DNA of 64,000 bases from IMG/VR virus record IMGVR_UViG_3300021962_000041, positions 50,869-114,868 of that record, one strand, 5' to 3'. Of the stretch, positions 1-6,879 are shown piece after piece (the first letter of the stretch is position 1; each line of letters starts with the position of its first letter). The notes beneath the pieces are model-generated. The model worked only from the letters and a program-made list of their open reading frames with translations. It was not told the DNA's origin and did not search any database. The stretch is from a virus. Made by a program: the position numbers and the translations under genes.

Positions 1-11
1 GTTAGTATGGC

Positions 12-50
12 ACGAACTGGGGGGCATCGCAACCCCCCTTGTACCAGTTC
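12..50 (-). promoter_or_regulatory. Stem-loop cassette with ACTGGTAC box
   Basis: A long imperfect hairpin combines GAACTGG/CCAGTTC outer arms with a G/C-run inner stem, directly after a minus-strand stop codon. It belongs to the recurrent intergenic ACTGGCACA plus hairpin element seen several more times in this window. It probably ends the upstream transcript and may mark an early promoter lying outside the window. Confidence 0.45.
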
Positions 51-276
51 AGAGATCGTCCATCATCTCATTGATCTCAATCCCATCAATCTTAGGATCA
101 TCCCAACGGCAACCATCTGGGGTCTCTTTGCTACCACAATCACGAAGCAATTGCACTAATTCTTGATAGTTACTGCAGGTCTTGGCAGCATCATACAAAC
201 CCTCATCATTTCCGATCCAGAGTGCAACATTCCACGTTTCCCAGTTTGCCCAACCGTTGTAAGTTGCAGTGCTCAT
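49..276 (-). CDS. Conserved cyanophage small protein (NGWANWETWNV type)
   Basis: This 75-residue protein begins MSTATYNGWANWETWNVAL, a tryptophan-rich N-terminus that I recall as a recurring DUF7249-like family in cyanophages and other phages. The start is well supported by an AAGGA Shine-Dalgarno sequence upstream of the ATG. The C-terminus is acidic (IDGIEINEMMDDL). There is no membrane segment and its function is unknown. It lies in the early small-gene cluster. Confidence 0.85.
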   Translation of the reverse strand: MSTATYNGWANWETWNVALWIGNDEGLYDAAKTCSNYQELVQLLRDCGSKETPDGCRWDDPKIDGIEINEMMDDL

Positions 277-330
277 CGGTGTCCTTCAGGTGAACGAATG
301 TAATGTAGAACGGATCAGGGAGAATGTCTA

Positions 331-362
331 GGGGGTGTGTGCCAGTTCTCAGATTGGCACAA
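331..362. repeat. Inverted repeat GTGCCA/TGGCAC
   Basis: A perfect inverted repeat GTGCCA-N10-TGGCAC (arms 341-346 and 357-362) follows a run of G/C just upstream of the 49-276 gene. It is one copy of the recurrent ACTGGCACA element of this window, and sits where a leader or promoter for that gene should be. Confidence 0.5.
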
Positions 363-540
363 GCGAATATTGATTAATCATAATGTCACGTACATTTTCA
401 CGATCGAAGCTATCGCCAGCAAAATCTGCACCCGAATTAATATACTGAATGGTGGCTTCGATGATCATAACATCCGTGGCACCCATGTCGTAGATACCAC
501 CAGGACCATAGAAAGATCTCACGTACTGAACGAAATTCAT
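349..540 (-). CDS. Hypothetical protein
   Basis: A 63-residue ORF with a phage-like composition (starts MNFVQYVRSFYGPGG). Its start overlaps the stop of the next upstream gene by one base, the usual arrangement in this operon. I recognise no domain. Its 3' end runs into the inverted repeat at 341-362. Confidence 0.6.
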   Translation of the reverse strand: MNFVQYVRSFYGPGGIYDMGATDVMIIEATIQYINSGADFAGDSFDRENVRDIMINQYSLVPI

Positions 541-674
541 TACACAAACTCCGCAAGGTAGTAATCAAGGGGCAGCTCAAGTTCTGCTGCTTTCTGTTCC
601 CATTCATCCCATTCTTCAGGGGACGCATCATTCAGGAAATCTTCCCGAGTATACTCAAATGCAGGACCACACAT
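540..674 (-). CDS. Small acidic protein with ELELPLDYYLAEFV tail
   Basis: A 44-residue ORF. The downstream ATG at 674 is preferred because the upstream gene ends at 677, so the two genes abut. Its C-terminal stretch KAAELELPLDYYLAEFV closely matches the end of the protein at 6570-6752 (KAAELEVTVDYYISEFV), so the two are probably paralogous. Function unknown. Confidence 0.65.
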   Translation of the reverse strand: MCGPAFEYTREDFLNDASPEEWDEWEQKAAELELPLDYYLAEFV

Positions 675-676
675 AA

Positions 677-871
677 TCAGATCACCGAAACGTTGACTTC
701 TTTGATGTTCAAACCACAGAGTTGGTTGTATACTCGCTTGCTGATAATGTCGCAAGCATTCTTGAGTTTTGAACGCTCATACCAAATTGTACACAAACCA
801 TCGTAGGTTTCGACACGAATTCGAATGTCTTTCACGAAGCAATTCCCGACGACGAATGTAGAATATCCCAT
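677..871 (-). CDS. Hypothetical protein
   Basis: A 64-residue ORF starting MGYSTFVVGNCFVKDIRI. It alternates hydrophobic and basic segments and ends three bases before the next gene. No domain is recognised. The Shine-Dalgarno sequence is weak. The upstream region 880-912 carries another ACTGTCACA/TGGCAC inverted element. Confidence 0.6.
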   Translation of the reverse strand: MGYSTFVVGNCFVKDIRIRVETYDGLCTIWYERSKLKNACDIISKRVYNQLCGLNIKEVNVSVI

Positions 872-879
872 CAGGTGGG

Positions 880-1044
880 CAATTGCAACTAGTCTTGTGA
901 CAGTTCAAAAAGTGGCACAAGATCGGTTGAATTCCGATGATCTTCGTGCTAATAGGGAATTATATCATTATCAATAAGATCTTGTTATTGAGAATCAATA
1001 AGGACTAGTAATTGAGAATAAGATCCAATGTTCGAACTGTCACA
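880..1044. repeat. Intergenic inverted repeats (TTATTGA family)
   Basis: This gap holds GTGACAGTT/AGTGGCAC near 898-916 and then a cluster of TTATTGAGAATC-type sequences. The best is a perfect 7-bp palindrome TTATTGA-gaa-TCAATAA at 985-1001, with further partial copies on both sides (970-978, 1010-1018). It looks like a multi-site regulatory region for the 677-871 gene. No ORF is visible. Confidence 0.45.
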
Positions 1045-1203
1045 TCAGAAGATATCGCTGTAATCTTTGATGCTAACATTGACATCCTCATCACCTTCTA
1101 GGTGTAGGAGTTCACGCCAATTAATACCTTCTAGTTCTAGATCTTCATAACACATAAGATCTAGTGTAACTCGTACCATGCGCTTTGCGTGTGTGGTAGG
1201 CAT
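1045..1203 (-). CDS. Conserved small cyanophage protein
   Basis: A 52-residue ORF with sequence features VRVTLDLMCYEDLELEG and a tail VNVSIKDYSDIF. It resembles small early proteins that I recall from other cyanophages. ATG at 1203 is the first in-frame start; internal ATGs at residues 9 and 17 are possible. Function unknown. Confidence 0.65.
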   Translation of the reverse strand: MPTTHAKRMVRVTLDLMCYEDLELEGINWRELLHLEGDEDVNVSIKDYSDIF

Positions 1204-1233
1204 AAGAATCTCGTGTATGTGTACTAGATTATA

Positions 1234-1383
1234 TCATGCATAATGACGATATGCAAGCGTTTCGTAATCTTGCCCATCTCGTGCATAATCCTCGTCGAGA
1301 TCTGCATCTTGTGCATAATACTCGTCGAGATCGTATGTGTAATCTGATGCGTATGTATAGTCGAGATCGTAGTCGTCGTACAT
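1234..1383 (-). CDS. Possible Asp/Tyr-rich small protein
   Basis: This frame encodes 49 residues made mostly of D, Y, A and L (MYDDYDLDYTYASDYTYDLD). It lies inside the palindromic CTCGTCGAG repeat array, so the low complexity may simply reflect the DNA repeat. It could be a real acidic protein, but the evidence is only an open frame with an ATG. Confidence 0.3.
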   Translation of the reverse strand: MYDDYDLDYTYASDYTYDLDEYYAQDADLDEDYARDGQDYETLAYRHYA

Positions 1384-1542
1384 AATGCTCGTCGAGATTT
1401 GTGTGATGCTTATGTATTGTAGCATAAAGCTCGACGAGATTGCAAGCCCTTATGATGCACACGTCTCGTCGAGATTCATGATAGTATATATACACTCTTG
1501 TCGAGATTTATGTGCTTCTCGTAACATAAGTCTCGTCGAGAT
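1291..1542. repeat. Array of eight CTCGTCGAGAT palindromic repeats
   Basis: Copies start at 1291, 1321, about 1356, 1388, 1430, 1465, 1497 and 1532, spaced 30-42 bases apart. Most read CTCGTCGAGAT; the fourth-last reads CTCGACGAGAT, one reads CTTGTCGAGAT and one is truncated to TAGTCGAGAT. A companion word GCATAA recurs in several spacers. The core CTCGTCGAG is near-palindromic. The spacers are neither equal nor protein-like, and most of the array is in a 400-base gap without a convincing gene. Confidence 0.75.
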
Positions 1543-1808
1543 TCTAGCACGAACTTATAAGAATGTCAAGGTCTGGGAATTTCTGGGCGTCCCCGGGGGT
1601 TGACAAACTGCGCGTCTTATGATACGCTGGCAAAGGTTGCAATAAGAACCAGTATTTTCTTACTATTCTCAATAAAACCTTTTATTTATTCTCATTTACA
1701 AAACGCTTATTGAGAATCACCAAATATTTAATCTCACAATAACAATCATAACTATCTAAAATAACATATAAGATATATACAATAATTAAAGTGTTATCTA
1801 AAATATAA
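1543..1808. other. Gene-free AT-rich leader before the endonuclease gene
   Basis: There is no credible ORF here. It contains an 11-bp perfect inverted repeat (1665-1675 ATTCTCAATAA and 1707-1717 TTATTGAGAAT) whose right arm is identical to 985-995. Base composition becomes strongly AT-rich after 1650, matching the endonuclease gene rather than the sequence to the left, so this may be the edge of the inserted element. Confidence 0.5.
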
Positions 1809-2618
1809 ATGTCCCAAGGAATCATCTACCTCATCATCAACAAACAAAACGGACACAAATACGTTGGACAAACCACCCAAGGAATGAATAAAAGGTGGCA
1901 ACAACATATACAAGAAGCATTGCGAATGAGTGATAAACCACTACATCGTGCTATGCGTAAGTATGGCAATCACAACTTTATGATTAAAGAAATAGATGAG
2001 TGTGATGAAAGTTTATTAGATGAAAAAGAACAATATTGGATAGAACAATATAATACCTTTGAAAGTGCAGAAGGTTATAATGCAACAAGTGGTGGAAGTC
2101 GTCCAATCTTTAGTAATGAAACAAAACAAAAATTAAGTGAAATAGCATCTAATAGAGAAAGAACAGAAGAAGAAGTTGCTAATATAAAAACTGCTTTAAC
2201 TGAAAAAGCAAAAGAAAGAAATTGGGGATTCTTAACTGATGAGAACAGAGGTAATGGTAAACACTCTGGCATCAAGATACAAGGACTGAATATCGAAACA
2301 GGTGAAATAAGAGAATGGGATAATGCCCGTGATGCTGCAGAAGAAGTTGCTGGTGATCGTAATAAGAACAGCAATATCTTATTAAGTGCTAAGAAAGGAT
2401 ATAAGTGTTATGGTTATAGATGGAAACTACTTGAACAAAAGAGTAAGAAAAAAGCAGTCAAAGCAGTTAATAAAATAACATGGCAGGAACATCATTTTGA
2501 AAGTATTGCCGATGCGATTAGAAAAGTTGGTGGTAATAGCAGGGGGACTGGACTAATTAAATCATTAAGAAGTAATGGACGTTATACTTGGAAAGGATTT
2601 ATGTGGTTTTATATTTAA
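1809..2618 (+). CDS. GIY-YIG homing endonuclease with NUMOD repeats
   Basis: A 269-residue DNA endonuclease that probably promotes its own spread by cutting related phage genomes. The GIY-YIG fold is visible at the N-terminus: IIYLI (residues 5-9), KYVG (17-20) and a following Arg29, with a Glu-rich helix EKEQYWIEQY. NETKQKLSEIA at about residues 102-112 is a NUMOD3-type helix. Two IENR1/NUMOD1-like DNA-binding repeats follow (about 155-210 and 217-269, each ending near YGYRWKL or WKGFMWFY). It is the only plus-strand gene in the first 52 kb, is AT-rich and is not inside an intron, which fits the SegA-like free-standing class. Confidence 0.85.
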   Translation: MSQGIIYLIINKQNGHKYVGQTTQGMNKRWQQHIQEALRMSDKPLHRAMRKYGNHNFMIKEIDECDESLLDEKEQYWIEQYNTFESAEGYNATSGGSRPIFSNETKQKLSEIASNRERTEEEVANIKTALTEKAKERNWGFLTDENRGNGKHSGIKIQGLNIETGEIREWDNARDAAEEVAGDRNKNSNILLSAKKGYKCYGYRWKLLEQKSKKKAVKAVNKITWQEHHFESIADAIRKVGGNSRGTGLIKSLRSNGRYTWKGFMWFYI

Positions 2619-2620
2619 AT

Positions 2621-2645
2621 TAAAAAACCTCCTAAAAAGGAGGTT
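2621..2645 (-). terminator. Rho-independent terminator
   Basis: The stem AACCTCC/GGAGGTT has a six-base loop and, on the minus strand, is followed by a run of Ts. It ends transcription of the 2653-3459 gene and sits between convergent genes. On the plus strand the T-run is missing, so termination of the endonuclease mRNA here is less certain. Confidence 0.8.
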
Positions 2646-2652
2646 CTGATGA

Positions 2653-3459
2653 TTATGATGTTTTCTTTGGTCTACCTCTCTTCTTTGGTTTTGGTTGCTC
2701 TTCTTCTACCTCTTCATGAACAGTTTCAAGAGTATTCAATGCAATCTCATCAATAATAGAATCAATCAATTGTGCTGTTTCTGTATCCTCTTCAGTCTGT
2801 GATGATTCTTCTTCCTCTAATGTATCTGGGTCAATACCTTGTGCAATTAGACGCTCTCTTTCCATCTTTCTCCACATTACTAATTCGGGAGAATCATCCT
2901 GTAGAGCAACATGATCAACAAAACCTACACTTTGCATTTCCTGTTCTGCAACCATTTGACGATGTGCTAATACCTCTTCCTCAGTATAATTGGGTTCTTC
3001 AGGTGTTGGATCAAACTCCCACATTGAACCATTCCAATACCAATACAATGTACGACTATCAGGTTCTGGCATTGTCCATTTATACTTTGTTCCTAATTCC
3101 TTTTGATGTGGGAATCGTGGGCGATCAATTTCTGGATCTGGATTCAGAACCTTTTCCTTAACTTGTTCAAATCCAGATTCTAACCAATCCTGTTCACTAA
3201 TTGTCCATTTCTCAATAGGACATGATTCTAATGAGAACCTTACCTTATAAGCAAGGAAACATCCACAATGTCTACAACGTCCTTGTTTACCATCAAAGTA
3301 AGGACATTCTCTACAAATATCTAAACGTTGATTTTGAATCTCTTGACTCACAAACAACTTTTCATGTCCATTGGCAAATGCTTCTTTAATCACTTCAAAT
3401 GTGAACTTTGCCAGATTCTTACCTTGTTCTCCTAATGAAGGATATTCCTGTTCAGCCAT
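2653..3459 (-). CDS. Zinc-binding protein with C-terminal AT-hook
   Basis: A 268-residue protein. The N-terminal half has a cysteine cluster, C49-x2-C52, C62-x2-C65-x-C67 and C80, in the context ICRECPYFD...RCRHCGCFL, which resembles small zinc-ribbon (DUF6171-like) domains. A YWYWNGSMWEF segment follows, then a long acidic stretch. The tail KPKKRGRPKK (about residues 258-267) is a classical AT-hook minor-groove binding motif. It lies directly upstream (in sequence) of the glycine-rich structural gene and both end at the same terminator, so it may be a virion or assembly protein that touches DNA. Function not established. Confidence 0.75.
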   Translation of the reverse strand: MAEQEYPSLGEQGKNLAKFTFEVIKEAFANGHEKLFVSQEIQNQRLDICRECPYFDGKQGRCRHCGCFLAYKVRFSLESCPIEKWTISEQDWLESGFEQVKEKVLNPDPEIDRPRFPHQKELGTKYKWTMPEPDSRTLYWYWNGSMWEFDPTPEEPNYTEEEVLAHRQMVAEQEMQSVGFVDHVALQDDSPELVMWRKMERERLIAQGIDPDTLEEEESSQTEEDTETAQLIDSIIDEIALNTLETVHEEVEEEQPKPKKRGRPKKTS

Positions 3460-3501
3460 GTTGTTTGAATAAAAAATGCACGTATACTAATTATAACACA
3501 A

Positions 3502-4626
3502 TTATTGATAAAGTCCTTTGATATTCGTCGTTGATCCACTGACGGTGTAGTTACCACCTGTGATTGCTCTTCCTGCAGTTCCACCATTAAATGCTCCAGT
3601 ACCATTAGAATTATTACCCCAGTCTGCACCATTGGATCCTCTTTCACCATCAAATCCATTTCCACCATAAGTTGGGCAACCACCTGGGGATCCTGAAGTT
3701 GGTCCTTCTGATTGTCCTAATGTTGCAGAATCAGTTCTTGTTAAAGTATAACCCTGACCATTTCCTCCTCCACCACCAGCACCACCAGGGGCACCAGGAA
3801 CTGAAAAGACTTGTGCATATTGGCATTGACGATAATACCAGTAATAAGTCGGTCCTTTGAAATACTGGGCACAAACACCATTATTAATACAACCATAGTC
3901 TGCAGTGGCACCTGCATTACATCCAGGACAATTGTTACAACTCTGTCCAGTGTTCTGATTATAATAGGTCGTACATTGTCCAGATGTTCCTGTTGATCCT
4001 GCGGCACCTCTGGATCCACCAGCACCACCAGACCAGATTCTGGCAGATCCTCCTACAACAATTTCAACTGGTCCACCAGATGGTGAATTCACATATAATG
4101 CAGGTCCGCCATTATTACCAGTTCCACCACCACTGCTCTTTAATGCACCAGTTCCTCCCTGACCATAGATAAATCCATTCACCAGAATTTGTAAATTATA
4201 GGCAGTCGCATTGAATGATGCGGCATAGGCACCCGTCGAAACATTACCACAAGTACCTTCAATGAAGATTCTTTTTTTAATGTTCTTTGCCAGATTGTTA
4301 TTCCAATATGTTGATGCCTCTAAATTAATACCATTCGCAGATGGTGTGGATACACTATTCGCATCCGTTCCACTTTGAATAATATCATAACGCTTAATCG
4401 AATAACGGAATTGTTGCGTCTTCCAGTTTGTCTGTGTTGATGTAATGGCTTCGTTTTCAGTGCAGTTCGGTACAACAGGATTCGTATTATTAGTTGAAAG
4501 TATTCTCAATAATTCTGATGCAGAAATCGGACCAGGATTAACTGGTTGTTGGAAATCAGTTCTTAATGATGAAAAACTAATTGGACCAGATGAATATAAT
4601 GGTGTTGTTGATATGGCAACTGACAT
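3502..4626 (-). CDS. Glycine-rich virion protein, adhesin-like
   Basis: A 374-residue protein. Residues 1-140 look like a normal folded N-terminal attachment domain. From about 145 the sequence is dominated by GGTG, SGGG, GGAGG and PGAPGGAGGGGG blocks, interrupted by a Cys/Tyr-rich insert (about 215-265, with CNNCPGC). Poly-glycine sandwich blocks with variable inserts are known from gp38-type distal tail-fibre adhesins of T4-like phages, so a receptor-binding tip role is plausible. That is inference from composition. The GxxGxxG pattern is not a strict collagen repeat. Confidence 0.65.
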   Translation of the reverse strand: MSVAISTTPLYSSGPISFSSLRTDFQQPVNPGPISASELLRILSTNNTNPVVPNCTENEAITSTQTNWKTQQFRYSIKRYDIIQSGTDANSVSTPSANGINLEASTYWNNNLAKNIKKRIFIEGTCGNVSTGAYAASFNATAYNLQILVNGFIYGQGGTGALKSSGGGTGNNGGPALYVNSPSGGPVEIVVGGSARIWSGGAGGSRGAAGSTGTSGQCTTYYNQNTGQSCNNCPGCNAGATADYGCINNGVCAQYFKGPTYYWYYRQCQYAQVFSVPGAPGGAGGGGGNGQGYTLTRTDSATLGQSEGPTSGSPGGCPTYGGNGFDGERGSNGADWGNNSNGTGAFNGGTAGRAITGGNYTVSGSTTNIKGLYQ

Positions 4627-4650
4627 CGAAATAGAAGAAGATTCTTTTTG

Positions 4651-4926
4651 TTATTTAGAGTCTGTCTTCTTCAATTCAGTATAAGGTACACGTCCAGTCT
4701 CATGATACATTACCATGTCATACTTGAACTTACATTCTAATGGTTTCTGATTACACATCTTCAATGTTTGATTGATGGTGCTTTCGGTATAGGCATTCGA
4801 TCCTAATGCGAATCCTACAATACCAACTAGAACCAGTGCAGGATAATACACCAGTTTGCTTTTCACTGAAACACTGGTACGATTTCCGAGTTCAGGTAAC
4901 CCAACTTCTGTACGTGTTGTTCCCAT
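4651..4926 (-). CDS. Single-pass membrane protein
   Basis: A 91-residue protein with a hydrophobic segment around residues 26-46 (LVYYPALVLVGIVGFALGS) and a soluble C-terminal part with two cysteines (CNQKPLECKF). It is a predicted inner-membrane protein with the bulk outside or in the periplasm. It lies downstream of the other small membrane genes. Function unknown. Confidence 0.75.
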   Translation of the reverse strand: MGTTRTEVGLPELGNRTSVSVKSKLVYYPALVLVGIVGFALGSNAYTESTINQTLKMCNQKPLECKFKYDMVMYHETGRVPYTELKKTDSK

Positions 4927-4938
4927 AATGATGCGTCC

Positions 4939-5172
4939 TCAATGTTGTAAAAGATTGCGGTTTGTTTTGTTTGTTTGTTTCGTTTGTTCTTGTAGTAGAT
5001 AACCTGGTACTTCATAATGATCATTCCAATGTCTTACGACCCCTGCGATAATAAAACAATTAGTAAGAAGATAAGAAAGGAATATAAAAGTCCGTACACC
5101 AGCAATGTGGTCTGCCTCTCTGTCATTTTTCGTTGCCTTCTCCCCAAGTGCTTTCGCCCATAATCTCCACAT
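4939..5172 (-). CDS. Small membrane protein
   Basis: The start at 5172 (MWRLWAKALGEKATKND) is favoured by a purine-rich AAGAAGAG upstream; an ATG six codons earlier (5190) is the alternative. One membrane segment is seen (FIFLSYLLTNCFIIAGVV). The tail is rich in T/K/N/Q because of a GTTT-type microsatellite at 4960-4985. It overlaps the upstream gene by about 50 bases in another frame. Confidence 0.65.
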   Translation of the reverse strand: MWRLWAKALGEKATKNDREADHIAGVRTFIFLSYLLTNCFIIAGVVRHWNDHYEVPGYLLQEQTKQTNKTNRNLLQH

Positions 5173-5416
5173 ATTTTTTCTCTTCTTCATGGACAGATTC
5201 TCTTGATTTTACATAGGTCAATTCATTCCATTGATTATGATAACACAGCACCATCAAACGATCATTGCGATGAATGGAACATGCCTCATAGTTTTCTTCA
5301 TTTTTTGGTTTGACTCCAATCTCAATTGTAATGTACTTCTTATCCTTGAAATACACCCATCCTTCAATATGAGGTTTCCACTTTACATAATGATTGACTT
5401 CGGGAGTATAACTCAT
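5123..5416 (-). CDS. Conserved cyanophage protein
   Basis: A 97-residue protein starting MSYTPEVNHYVKWKPHIEGW. I recall this family from other T4-like cyanophages. The sequence alternates aromatic and charged residues and looks like a small beta-rich fold. It overlaps the preceding gene by four bases (ATGA), indicating translational coupling. Function unknown. Confidence 0.8.
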   Translation of the reverse strand: MSYTPEVNHYVKWKPHIEGWVYFKDKKYITIEIGVKPKNEENYEACSIHRNDRLMVLCYHNQWNELTYVKSRESVHEEEKKYVEIMGESTWGEGNEK

Positions 5417-5700
5417 ACAAATGCAGACTCAAGTGGCGTTTGCTTTGGTATCATAGCAGAATATGGAGTTGTTTGTGCTATACTAACAGCGTTCCCGACC
5501 TTGCTGGAATTAATTGGGGCATAATAGGTTCGGGTCTTGGTGTTGTAGAACCCCCAAATAGAACGGACAGGATTGCCCCCATTATAATCAAAATGAGTGC
5601 AGTTCCAAATCCAAATAGAAATGACATTTCGTTTGAACTCTTCATACTCATAACGATAACCTTCGGGTGCTTGATGTGGGAATTCAATAGTCATCACCAT
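5413..5700 (-). CDS. Conserved cyanophage protein
   Basis: A 95-residue protein starting MVMTIEFPHQAPEGYRYEYE, of a family I recall from cyanophages. It has a WIWNCTHFDYN segment and a mid-part resembling a short beta sheet (FYNTKTRTYYAPI). It overlaps its downstream neighbour by four bases and its upstream neighbour by 17. Function unknown. Confidence 0.8.
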   Translation of the reverse strand: MVMTIEFPHQAPEGYRYEYEEFKRNVISIWIWNCTHFDYNGGNPVRSIWGFYNTKTRTYYAPINSSKVGNAVSIAQTTPYSAMIPKQTPLESAFV

Positions 5701-5986
5701 ATTCTAAACCAGATTCGGCATTCATCAATTCGACAGTTGTTTGATACCCTTTGGCAATGGTCAGTTCATGAGTCTTTCCGATGTCTTCCAGTGCTTCAAC
5801 ATCGAACTCTGGTGCAGTGATCCAACTAAAACCTTTGCCAAAAGTGTTATCGGGATTGACCACATACCAATGGCAAGCAGTATCAGGAACGAAAACAGAA
5901 CATTTCTTCCAGTCATTGTCCCATTGTGGTACTTGTACAAATGATAGTGCGGCAAATAGAAAACCGAAAAGACTCAGAAACATCAT
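5684..5986 (-). CDS. Secreted or membrane-anchored protein
   Basis: A 100-residue protein whose N-terminus MMFLSLFGFLFAALSFVQV is a likely signal peptide or anchor. The mature part contains VFVPDTACHWYVVNPD and an acidic C-terminus. It is probably exported to the host periplasm. It overlaps the next gene upstream by four bases. Function unknown. Confidence 0.75.
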   Translation of the reverse strand: MMFLSLFGFLFAALSFVQVPQWDNDWKKCSVFVPDTACHWYVVNPDNTFGKGFSWITAPEFDVEALEDIGKTHELTIAKGYQTTVELMNAESGLEYGDDY

Positions 5987-6141
5987 TCACAAAGATAAAC
6001 TTTTAGATACTCTGGATTGATACCACCAGCAAGCAATGTATTTAGAATTTCATCGCATTGTTCTTTGGTGACACCATCGGCAACTGCTTCCCAACCTCCA
6101 GTATAATTCTGAAGGATTTTGTAACGTGGTTCTTCTGTCAT
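5983..6141 (-). CDS. Small hypothetical protein
   Basis: A 52-residue protein (MTEEPRYKILQNYTGGWEAV...). The stop TGA overlaps the start ATG of the next gene (ATGA), and the start lies three bases after the stop of the upstream gene, which supports it as real. The ALLAGGINPEYL-like C-terminus suggests a compact helical domain. Function unknown. Confidence 0.7.
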   Translation of the reverse strand: MTEEPRYKILQNYTGGWEAVADGVTKEQCDEILNTLLAGGINPEYLKVYLCE

Positions 6142-6143
6142 GA

Positions 6144-6389
6144 TCAGGTCAGGAAGATGTCAATGACTCGGGACTCTTCATCCTCGGCAAGTGCAAACTT
6201 AGGTGCCTTGACAATGTTAGGCATCACGCGATCTTCATATTGTGGATCAAATGGATTGGTTTCACCTTCATCAAAATTAGTCAGAAGATCAAAACACTCC
6301 TGATCATTTTCGGCAATGACACTAATCATTCCACCATACTCGGAGGAAGGAAACGGAACCCAATAATCAACAAGATAAATGTACTTCAT
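6144..6389 (-). CDS. Hypothetical protein
   Basis: An 81-residue protein starting MKYIYLVDYWVPFPSSEYGG. The ATG at 6389 is chosen because an upstream alternative would overlap the neighbouring gene. It has an acidic C-terminus (LAEDEESRVIDIFLT). No domain recognised. Confidence 0.7.
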   Translation of the reverse strand: MKYIYLVDYWVPFPSSEYGGMISVIAENDQECFDLLTNFDEGETNPFDPQYEDRVMPNIVKAPKFALAEDEESRVIDIFLT

Positions 6390-6402
6390 TTGTTTTTCTA
6401 AA

Positions 6403-6573
6403 TTACTCCTCAATTTTAGATGAATGAGTCAGATTTGTCAACTGACGTTGTAGTTCAACTTTTACCGAAACCAGATGACCATACATAAACTTTTGATACT
6501 CATTATCCTCAATCAAAGAGATAATGTTATCAATCTGCATCAGTGCAAGAATGAGTTTTGTCTGTTCACTCAT
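6403..6573 (-). CDS. Small helical protein
   Basis: A 56-residue protein (MSEQTKLILALMQIDNIISL...), predicted fully helical with possible coiled-coil character. It begins with a four-base overlap onto the stop of the upstream gene (ATGA at 6570-6573). Function unknown. Confidence 0.7.
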   Translation of the reverse strand: MSEQTKLILALMQIDNIISLIEDNEYQKFMYGHLVSVKVELQRQLTNLTHSSKIEE

Positions 6574-6752
6574 ACAAACTCTGAAATGTAGTAATCAACA
6601 GTTACCTCAAGTTCTGCTGCCTTGGTCTCAAAATAACTTTGAGTGTACTTACGTGCAGCCTCACGTCGTACATAGTTTTGGACTTCAACATCAGCATGTT
6701 TCATAAAGTCCTCAAAAGCAGTCATAAACTGCTTGATGTCTTCATCGTTCAT
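6570..6752 (-). CDS. Small helical protein, paralogue of 540-674
   Basis: A 60-residue protein starting MNDEDIKQFMTAFEDFMKHA. The ATG at 6752 is favoured over upstream starts inside the neighbouring gene. The C-terminus KAAELEVTVDYYISEFV matches the protein at 540-674, implying duplication of a small early protein. Function unknown. Confidence 0.7.
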   Translation of the reverse strand: MNDEDIKQFMTAFEDFMKHADVEVQNYVRREAARKYTQSYFETKAAELEVTVDYYISEFV

Positions 6753-6879
6753 TTGCACATCCAATGGTTTGACAATAATAGGACTCAAACATACGATTGT
6801 CACGTTGAATTAACCAATAGTTATAACTCAACATGCCAATCGCAATCAATGCACCATAAAACACATACTTCCGTGTCAT
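6742..6879 (-). CDS. Small single-pass membrane protein
   Basis: A 45-residue protein MTRKYVFYGALIAIGMLSYN... with one membrane helix near the N-terminus and two cysteines near the C-terminus (YYCQTIGCANER). It overlaps the downstream gene by 11 bases and shares an ATGA-type junction with the upstream gene. Function unknown. Confidence 0.65.
   Translation of the reverse strand: MTRKYVFYGALIAIGMLSYNYWLIQRDNRMFESYYCQTIGCANER

Noticed and set aside
1229-1495. Minus-strand Arg-rich ORF over the palindrome array
   Set aside because: Its repeats (SRRVLCTRCRSRRGLCTR) are only the translation of the DNA repeat, and it has no Shine-Dalgarno site.
1291-1542. CRISPR array
   Set aside because: The repeat is only about 11 bases, spacers vary from 19 to 31 bases and share words with each other, and no cas gene is present.
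1598-1625. Plus-strand promoter TTGACA for the endonuclease
   Set aside because: TATGAT is only 12 bases from TTGACA and the sequence at 17 bases (TACGCT) is a poor -10, so the promoter is not convincing.
2075-2374. 99-codon minus-strand ORF inside the endonuclease gene
   Set aside because: It is antisense to well-supported GIY-YIG/NUMOD coding sequence and has a composition of reversed codons.
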